A stretch of DNA of 64,000 bases from JACDAN01 sp963827705 (GTDB taxonomy: Bacteria > Actinomycetota > Thermoleophilia > Gaiellales > Gaiellaceae): contig CAWHBN010000022.1 in NCBI GenBank assembly GCA_963827705.1, positions 124,001-188,000 of the forward strand, in the 5' to 3' direction. The position numbers and the translations under genes are program-made. Shown here one piece after another: positions 58,509 to 64,000 of the stretch. Numbering within the stretch: position 1 is the first letter of the stretch; each line of letters begins with the position of its first letter. The notes under the pieces were generated by a model. That model did no database searches and was not told where the DNA came from. It saw only the letters and a program-made list of their open reading frames with translations.

Positions 58509-58931
58509 CTAGGCGGCTTTGCTGTTGCCGCCCGACGAGCCGGACGGGCCTGTCGAGCCCTCGTCTCCGCCGAGCAGCTTGTCCGCGATCCACTGGCGGG
58601 TCGCGGGCCCGGTGACCGGGTTGAAGAGGATGCCGAGCGCGATGCCGGCGATGAGCAGAGTCGCGTTCCGCGAGCTGTGCTCCTTCTTCCCCTGCACGCG
58701 AGTGGCGGCCTTGCGCAGGTCATCGACCGCGCTCTTGAGGCTCTCCTGGATGTCCTCGTCGGTGGCGACCCTCGTGGCGATGGCCGCCGTCGAGCGGCCG
58801 CCCAGAAGTTCGTCGTAGATGTCGCGCGCGGTTGCGATCGCCTGCTTCACGTTCTCGCGGACCTCCTCGTCCTGCAGCGCCCGGGTGACGTAGGGCTTCA
58901 TGTCCGAAACTCGATCCTTAGCCTTGGCCAT
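58509..58931 (-). CDS. YtxH-like small membrane-associated protein
   Basis: A 140-residue protein. The first 100 residues are a charged helix (MAKAKDRVSDMKPYVTRAL, EDIQESLKSAVDDLRKAATRV); one hydrophobic stretch (NATLLIAGIALGILFNPVTG) follows, and the end is Gly/Ser-rich. The GILFNPVTG segment resembles the gas-vesicle/YtxH type of stress proteins, a loose match. It lies just downstream of lon on the same strand and may be a stress gene. Confidence 0.6.
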   Translation of the reverse strand: MAKAKDRVSDMKPYVTRALQDEEVRENVKQAIATARDIYDELLGGRSTAAIATRVATDEDIQESLKSAVDDLRKAATRVQGKKEHSSRNATLLIAGIALGILFNPVTGPATRQWIADKLLGGDEGSTGPSGSSGGNSKAA

Positions 58932-58987
58932 TGCGCGGCCGTCCTTTCGTTTTGCGTTTTCAAGCCAGGTACCCACGCCATGGGCGG

Positions 58988-61417
58988 CTAAAACTCCGCC
59001 GGTAGCGCGGCTTTTCGCTCCGGCGATCCTACTCGGCTCGGCCTGCGCGAGGGCGTTGCGCCGTCGAGTGCGGCCTCGAGAACCTCGTCGACGTGCTGGG
59101 CGAGGACGAACTCGAGGCCCTTGCGCGTCTCAGCAGGGAGGTCTTCGAGATCCGGCTCGTTCTCACTCGGGAGGACGACCGTGTGGACGCCTGCGCGCTG
59201 CGCCGCCAGCACCTTCTCGCGGACGCCCCCAATCGGAAGCACCTGCCCGGTCAGCGTGACCTCGCCGGTCATCGCGACGTCGTCGGAGACGGGACGGCCG
59301 GTCACCAGCGAGACGATCGCCGTGACCATCGTGATGCCCGCCGAAGGCCCGTCCTTCGGCACGGCGCCGGCCGGCACGTGGACGTGGATGTCGTTCTCGC
59401 TGAACCACTCGGGATCGATGCCCACCTGCTCTGCATGGGAGCGCACCCACGAGAGTGCGGCCTCGGCTGACTCCTGCATGACCTCGCCGAGCTGACCCGT
59501 GACCTTGAGTCGGCCGCGGCCCGGGAATGCGGTCGCCTCGATGAAGAGGACGTCGCCGCCCACCGCAGTGACGGCCAGGCCGGTGGCAACTCCGGGGTCC
59601 TCGGTCCGCTTCCGAACCTCACCCGAGAAGCGTCGCGGCCCGAGCCACGACCGCGTGCGGCGCTCGTCGACGCGCGTCGACCCCTTGGCCTTCCCCTCGG
59701 CCACACGTCTTGCCGCCTTCCGGCAGAGCGCGGCGATTTGCCGCTCGAGGTTCCTGACGCCCGCCTCCCGCGTGTACTCACGGATCACCGTGCGAAGCGC
59801 CCCTTCGGTGAAGCTCACCTGGTCGGTCTTCAAGCCGTGGGCCTCGAGCTGCTTCGGGACGAGGTAGCGCTTCGCGATGCCGAGCTTCTCGTCCTCGGTG
59901 TAGCCCGAGAGATGGATGACGTCCATCCGGTCGAGGAGCGGCCCCGGAATCGTCTCGAGCTGATTCGCGGTGCAGATGAAGAGCACCTTCGAGAGGTCGA
60001 ACGGAAGGTCGAGGTAGTGGTCGCGGAAGGTGGAGTGCTGCTCGGGGTCGAGCACCTCGAGCATCGCGCTGGCGGGATCGCCGCGGAAGTCCGAGCCCAT
60101 CTTGTCGATCTCGTCGATCAGGAAGACCGGGTTGCGCGACTCGGCGTCGCGAAGCGCGCGGATGATCGTGCCCGGCATGGCGCCGATGTAGGTGCGGCGG
60201 TGCCCCCGGATCTCCGACTCGTCGTGGACGCCGCCGACGGAGATCCGCGTGTACTTGCGCTCCAGCGCCCGTGCGATGGACTGGCCGAGCGAGGTCTTGC
60301 CGACACCGGGCGGGCCGACGAAGCAGAGGATCGAGCCGGAGACGTCGCCGCGCAGCTTCGCGACGGCGAGGTACTCGATGATCCGCTCCTTGACCTTCTC
60401 CAGGTCGAAGTGATCCTCGTCCAGCACCTGACGCGCGTTCGGGAGATCGAGGTTGTCCTCCGTCGTCTGCGACCAGGGCAGCGACAGGATCCAGTCGATG
60501 TAGGTGCGGATCACGCCGTACTCCGCCGCGGCAGCCGGGAGGCGCTCGAGGCGAGCCAGCTCGCGGTCGACGGCCTTGCGCGTCTCCTCCGGCAGGTCGG
60601 CCGTCTCGACCCGCTCGCGCAGCTCACGGATCTCCGCCTGCTCGGGATCGCCCTCGCCGAGCTCCTCCTGGATCGCCTTCATCTGCTGGCGGAGGAAGAA
60701 CTCACGCTGGCCCTTCTCCATCTCCGACTGAACCTGCGACTGGATCTTGGTGCCGAGCTCGAAGACCTCCAGCTCGCGGTTCAGGATCCGTGACAGGTCG
60801 CGCAGCCGTGCCTCGACGTGCGGTTGCTCGAGGAGCTGCTGCTTCTCCTCCGTCTTCAGCCGCAGCGTGGAGGCGACGAGGTAGGAGAGCGCGCTCGGAT
60901 CGTCCACGTTGGCGGCAGCGAGCTCGAGCTCGGCCGGCAGGTAGGGGACGATGGCGACGATGCGCCCGTAGAGCATCTGGACGTTCCTGGTCAGGGCTTC
61001 GAGCTCAGGCGTCTCCTCCGCGACGTCGGGCATCTGCTCGAACTCCCCGACGAAGTACGGATCGTCCTGGACCCGTCCCTCGAGCCGGATGCGCTCGACG
61101 CCCTGGACGAGGATGCGGAGCGTCCCGTCCGGGACCTTGATCAGCTTGTGGACGATTGCGGCGGTGCCCACGCCGTAGAGGTCGTCCCAGCCAGGCTGCT
61201 CGACGTCCTCGCTCTTGACGGTCACGAGTGCGAGCAGACGGTCTCGGGCCACGACGTCGTCGATCAGCTTGATCGAGCGCTCCTGGCCGATCGCGAGCGG
61301 GGTCGCGGAATCGGGGAAGACGACCGTCTCCTTCAGCGGCAGGACCGGCAGCCTCGGCGGCAACTCCAGATCGTCCGGGTCCGTGGCTTCTGTCGGCTCG
61401 AACTCGATATCGGTCAT
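58988..61417 (-). CDS. lon: ATP-dependent protease Lon
   Basis: Cytoplasmic AAA+ protease that degrades damaged and regulatory proteins. Its 809 residues comprise the N-terminal substrate domain, Walker A GPPGVGKTS at about residue 366, Walker B VFLIDEIDKM, and the protease domain with the catalytic Ser in PKDGPSAGIT (about residue 690) and Lys in GGVREKVLAA (about residue 733). ATGA overlap with the upstream hsp20, so the chaperone and protease are made together. Confidence 0.97.
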   Translation of the reverse strand: MTDIEFEPTEATDPDDLELPPRLPVLPLKETVVFPDSATPLAIGQERSIKLIDDVVARDRLLALVTVKSEDVEQPGWDDLYGVGTAAIVHKLIKVPDGTLRILVQGVERIRLEGRVQDDPYFVGEFEQMPDVAEETPELEALTRNVQMLYGRIVAIVPYLPAELELAAANVDDPSALSYLVASTLRLKTEEKQQLLEQPHVEARLRDLSRILNRELEVFELGTKIQSQVQSEMEKGQREFFLRQQMKAIQEELGEGDPEQAEIRELRERVETADLPEETRKAVDRELARLERLPAAAAEYGVIRTYIDWILSLPWSQTTEDNLDLPNARQVLDEDHFDLEKVKERIIEYLAVAKLRGDVSGSILCFVGPPGVGKTSLGQSIARALERKYTRISVGGVHDESEIRGHRRTYIGAMPGTIIRALRDAESRNPVFLIDEIDKMGSDFRGDPASAMLEVLDPEQHSTFRDHYLDLPFDLSKVLFICTANQLETIPGPLLDRMDVIHLSGYTEDEKLGIAKRYLVPKQLEAHGLKTDQVSFTEGALRTVIREYTREAGVRNLERQIAALCRKAARRVAEGKAKGSTRVDERRTRSWLGPRRFSGEVRKRTEDPGVATGLAVTAVGGDVLFIEATAFPGRGRLKVTGQLGEVMQESAEAALSWVRSHAEQVGIDPEWFSENDIHVHVPAGAVPKDGPSAGITMVTAIVSLVTGRPVSDDVAMTGEVTLTGQVLPIGGVREKVLAAQRAGVHTVVLPSENEPDLEDLPAETRKGLEFVLAQHVDEVLEAALDGATPSRRPSRVGSPERKAALPAEF

Positions 61418-61845
61418 ACGTCTCGCCGGACCTGGATCGGAACCGGCCGCGGGCGGGCCTCCGGCCGCGCGATCGGGATCACGATTCGCAACAGTCCCTT
61501 CTCGTACGTCGCCTCCGCCTGGGACGCGTCGGCATCCTTCGGGAGCTGGACGACCCGCTGGAACGAGCCGTACTCGATCTCCATCTGCTGGTACGTGCCG
61601 CCGCTGCAGTCTGCGCGGCCGCGCTCACCCGAGATCACGAGCGCTCCTTCCGCAGTCGACACGCTGACGCGCTCCGGGTCGACGCCGGCGATGTCGACGA
61701 TCACGGTGAAGGCGGGGGGATCCTTGGTGACAAAACAGTCGAGCTGAGGCCGAAAACCGCGCCTCAGCCCGCCGAGCCGCGAGACCTGCCACAGGTCTGC
61801 GAACAGCTCGTCGATCTCTTCTCTCAGGTCTCTTCTACGCGGCAT
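61414..61845 (-). CDS. Small heat-shock protein (Hsp20/alpha-crystallin)
   Basis: A 143-residue holdase chaperone. The alpha-crystallin domain runs from about residue 42 to 135 (FTVIVDIAGVDPERVSVS, LVISGERGR, FQRVVQLPKDADASQAEATYEKGLLRIVIP). The last strand carries IPI, close to the IxI motif used in oligomerisation. It heads the hsp20-lon operon. The 100 bases upstream contain CTTAG/CTAAG-type repeats (61893-61925) that could be a heat-shock regulator site. Confidence 0.93.
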   Translation of the reverse strand: MPRRRDLREEIDELFADLWQVSRLGGLRRGFRPQLDCFVTKDPPAFTVIVDIAGVDPERVSVSTAEGALVISGERGRADCSGGTYQQMEIEYGSFQRVVQLPKDADASQAEATYEKGLLRIVIPIARPEARPRPVPIQVRRDV

Positions 61846-61866
61846 GGTCTGCGCTTCATCGTAGCC

Positions 61867-61895
61867 TTGACAGTCTCTCCGGTCTTCCTTAACTT
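61867..61895 (+). promoter_or_regulatory. Plus-strand promoter TTGACA-17-TAACTT
   Basis: A consensus -35 TTGACA (61867-61872) is followed after 17 bases by TAACTT (61890-61895). It would start a transcript toward the nucleotidyltransferase gene with a leader of about 135 bases. The overlapping CACTA-GCT-TAGTG palindrome (61911-61923) is a candidate operator shared with the divergent hsp20-lon operon. Confidence 0.6.
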
Positions 61896-62037
61896 AGCGG
61901 CCACTAGCTTAGTGAGCGACTAACGTTCTGGGAGCAAGGAGGCTGTGCTCCGTTCGACGGGCAAGCGAGGGCTCCCAGCGCGGCACCTCGTCCTCGCCGC
62001 TCGCGGCGGCGGCCCAACCCTTAGCATCGGCGACCAG

Positions 62038-62778
62038 ATGAAGGGCGTCATCCTCGCCGGCGGCAGCGGAACGCGCCTCCATCCGCTGACGCGGATCACG
62101 AACAAGCACCTGCTGCCGATCTACGACCGGCCGATGGTCACGTATGCGATCGAGGCGCTCGTCTCGGCGGAGGTGCGGGAGCTGATGGTGGTGACCGGAG
62201 GGACCCACGCGGGGGAGTTCCTGCGCCTGCTCGGGAACGGCCACGAGTGGGGGATCGACCGGTTGTCCTACGCGTATCAGGAGCGCGCCGGCGGGATCGC
62301 GGAGGCGCTGGGTCTCGCGGAGCGGTTCGCCGGCGGTGACCCGATCGTCGTCATGCTCGCCGACAACGTCGTGGAGCGGTCGATCAAGCACGCGGTCGAC
62401 AACTTCCTCGAGCAAAGAGCGGGCGCGCGGATCCTCCTCGCTCGGGAGGAGGACCCGGAGCACCTGCGCCACCTGGGTGTCCCCGAGCTCGACGGCGATC
62501 GCGTCCTGCACATCCACGAGAAGCCGGCGAACCCGCCGAGCAAGTTCGCCGTCACCGGCATCTACTTCTACGAGTCGGCGGTCTTCGAGATCATCCCGGA
62601 GCTGGAGCCGTCCGGTCGCGGCGAGCTCGAGATCACGGACGTGAACAACTGGTTCATCGACCGCGGGACGATGGAGTACGACGTCCTCGAGGGGTTCTGG
62701 GGCGACGCGGGCGAGTCGATCGAGGCGTACTACGCGGTCAACGACTTCGTCCGCACGAACGGCGCCAACAAGCCGTGA
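62038..62778 (+). CDS. rfbA: Glucose-1-phosphate thymidylyltransferase (RmlA/RfbA-like)
   Basis: First enzyme of dTDP-rhamnose synthesis. The 246 residues start MKGVILAGGSGTRLHPLT (nucleotide loop) with NKHLLPIYDRPMV, YAYQERAGGIAEAL (PGGIA-type loop) and the metal motif MLADNVV. It is the short actinobacterial/archaeal form without the C-terminal helix of the 290-residue enzyme. ATG 62038 is used; TTAGCAT lies 9 bases upstream, a second possible -10. GTGA overlap with rfbD. Confidence 0.9.
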   Translation: MKGVILAGGSGTRLHPLTRITNKHLLPIYDRPMVTYAIEALVSAEVRELMVVTGGTHAGEFLRLLGNGHEWGIDRLSYAYQERAGGIAEALGLAERFAGGDPIVVMLADNVVERSIKHAVDNFLEQRAGARILLAREEDPEHLRHLGVPELDGDRVLHIHEKPANPPSKFAVTGIYFYESAVFEIIPELEPSGRGELEITDVNNWFIDRGTMEYDVLEGFWGDAGESIEAYYAVNDFVRTNGANKP

Positions 62779-63551
62779 TCTTGATCACCGGCGCCGGCGG
62801 GCAGCTCGGCGCGGCGCTGGCGGAAGCCTTTCCCGGCGCGCGTGCTCTGTCACGGACGGAGTGGGACGTGGCCGAGCCGTACCCGCTCGACGAACGGCCG
62901 GAGCTCGTCCTGCACGCAGCGGCGTGGACGAAGGTCGACGATGCCGAGGCAGAGCCGGACGGCGCGCGGCGCGTGAACGTCGAGGGAACGCGAAACGTGG
63001 TCGAGCTCGGAGCGCCCGTCGTCTACTTCTCGACCGACTACGTCTTCGACGGCCGCAAGGGAGAGCCGTACGTCGAGAGCGACGGAACGAATCCGCTTGG
63101 CGCGTACGCGCGGACGAAGCTCGAGGGGGAGCAGGTGCTCCGCGAGGGGTGGATCGCTCGCTCCTCGTGGCTCTTCGGCTGGACGGGCCACAATTTCGTG
63201 CGAACGATGCTCCGGCTCGGCGCCGAGCGGGACGAGGTGTCGGTGGTGGACGACCAGCGCGGCTCGCCGACCTACGTCGGGCACCTCGCGGAGGCGACGC
63301 GAGCCTTGCTCGATCGGCCGCATGGCCTCTACCACTTAGCGGCGGAGGAGGATTGCACCTGGGCCGATTTCGCAGAGGCGATCTTCGAGGAGGTGGGCCT
63401 GGACTGCCGCGTGAACCGGATCACCGCTGCCGAGTACGGCTTGCCGGCGCCGCGCCCCGCCTACTCCGTGCTACGAAGCGAGAAGGACGCGCCGAAGCTG
63501 CCGCCCTGGCGCGAAGGCCTAGCCGCCTGCCTCGCCCGGCTGGGCGTGTAG
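62775..63551 (+). CDS. rfbD: dTDP-4-dehydrorhamnose reductase
   Basis: Last enzyme of dTDP-rhamnose synthesis, 258 residues. Extended SDR with TGAGGQLGAALAEA (NADPH loop), YFSTDYVFDGRKGEPYVESD, and the catalytic YARTK (about residues 112-116). The order with rfbA suggests a split dTDP-rhamnose locus; rfbB and rfbC are not in the window. Rhamnose would go to wall polysaccharide. The start is GTG 62775. Confidence 0.93.
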   Translation: MILITGAGGQLGAALAEAFPGARALSRTEWDVAEPYPLDERPELVLHAAAWTKVDDAEAEPDGARRVNVEGTRNVVELGAPVVYFSTDYVFDGRKGEPYVESDGTNPLGAYARTKLEGEQVLREGWIARSSWLFGWTGHNFVRTMLRLGAERDEVSVVDDQRGSPTYVGHLAEATRALLDRPHGLYHLAAEEDCTWADFAEAIFEEVGLDCRVNRITAAEYGLPAPRPAYSVLRSEKDAPKLPPWREGLAACLARLGV

Positions 63552-63591
63552 CCACCATTCGGCTGGATCCCGGTTAGGCTCCGGCCCGCAA

Positions 63592-64000
63592 ATGGACGCA
63601 GAGCGGCGTACCGAGATTCGCCGCTGGGCGGAGGGACTCGAGCGATCGGAGGTCGCGGAGGTCCGCGCGGCCGGCCGGGCTCTGGCGATGCTGGTCCAGG
63701 AGAACGAGGAGCTTGCCCGCCGGCTCGAGCGTCTGGAACCGGAGGAGCCGGGCCCGCCGCCTCCGACGGAGGCCCGACCTGCTCCTCGTCGGGAGCGGCG
63801 TGCTCCACGGACGAAGAAAGCGTTCCCGTGGCGCCTGGTCGGCGTCTTCGGGGCCGCCGTCCTGCTTGCCGCCGCCGTCGCGGCTCTGGCGATGGCCGCC
63901 GTGCGTCCCGACCTGGACACCAGCGGCGTCGACGACGGCGCCACCCTCGGTTCCGCTCAGCTTGCCCGGCTCAGCTTCTGGGCGAGCGGCGAGGGTGAGG
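63592..64000 (+). CDS. Single-pass membrane protein of unknown function (3' end off the window)
   Basis: ATG 63592 opens a frame that stays open to the window end, 136 codons. It has an N-terminal helical region (ERRTEIRRWAEGLERSEVAEVRAAG...LVQENEELARRLERLE) likely to form a coiled coil, a Pro/Arg-rich linker, one membrane helix (LVGVFGAAVLLAAAVAALAMAAV, about residues 81-103) and the start of an extracytoplasmic part. The layout is that of a type II membrane protein; no family is recognised. Confidence 0.65.
   Translation, partial: MDAERRTEIRRWAEGLERSEVAEVRAAGRALAMLVQENEELARRLERLEPEEPGPPPPTEARPAPRRERRAPRTKKAFPWRLVGVFGAAVLLAAAVAALAMAAVRPDLDTSGVDDGATLGSAQLARLSFWASGEGE

Noticed and set aside
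1..64000. CRISPR arrays, prophage genes, insertion sequences, integrases
   Set aside because: No regularly spaced direct repeats, transposase or integrase motifs, or phage structural genes were seen on either strand. The window is core chromosome with some accessory genes.

Overview
This window is about 67-68 % GC and looks like the replication-origin neighbourhood of an actinobacterium, most plausibly a deep-branching one of the Thermoleophilia/Gaiellales kind. The evidence is the gene order parB-parA-rsmG-jag-yidC-yidD-rnpA-rpmH | dnaA-dnaN-recF-dciA-gyrB-gyrA, the Ku/LigD repair pair, an ECF42 sigma operon, a TPP-controlled thiamine operon, and a GyrB of about 800 residues with a large C-terminal insertion. 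The class-level assignment is inference; no rRNA gene is present to settle it.

Layout. 1-4577: a carbohydrate-type ABC importer (divergent MalK-like ATPase, two permeases, a Tat-exported binding protein carrying two frameshifts). 4638-5618: a bifunctional-nuclease-family gene, tRNA-Ile(GAT), a small unknown gene and a set of hairpins. 5657-10156 (minus strand): chromosome partition, 16S rRNA methylation, membrane insertion, RNase P protein and L34. 10157-11985: the origin; DnaA-box-like sites lie upstream of dnaA, and a DnaA-trio/AT-rich unwinding element lies directly before dnaN. 10479-19604 (plus strand): dnaA to gyrA. 19720-25041: MerR regulator, GalT-like/slipin/NfeD operon, exported peptidoglycan amidase. 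25010-34181: birA and a fatty-acid block (fabZ-H-D-G-F, accD-accA) interrupted by HAD, GNAT and arginase-like genes; acpP is not in it. 34229-37397: Ku and LigD, the two-protein end-joining system. 37541-43398 (minus): GNAT protein, ECF42 sigma factor with two YCII/DGPF partners and an unlisted 48-residue ORF, an MrfA-like helicase, a methyltransferase. 43459-47649: NHL-repeat protein, TPP riboswitch, thiD-thiM-thiE-thiL. 47682-56990: transport, redox, PolX, HxlR regulator/MFS exporter pair, trehalose-phosphatase-like gene, Zur with ZIP transporter. 57027-64000: M23 peptidase, Lon with Hsp20, and two dTDP-rhamnose genes.

Three patterns cross the window. First, eight genes carry a total of eleven single-base frameshifts, ten of them insertions, including essential fabZ. 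This points to residual indels in the assembly rather than eight decayed genes. Second, several well-conserved genes have no ATG/GTG/TTG in a usable place. Three begin most naturally at CTG (recF, galT-like, ECF42 sigma; the last two in a CTGA stop/start overlap) and two at ATA behind a good Shine-Dalgarno sequence (ABC ATPase, thiD). Third, many genes have a -10-like hexamer only 6-10 bases before the start codon, suggesting frequent leaderless mRNAs. Two families of palindromic repeats are also present, one copy of which encodes the start of RsmG.
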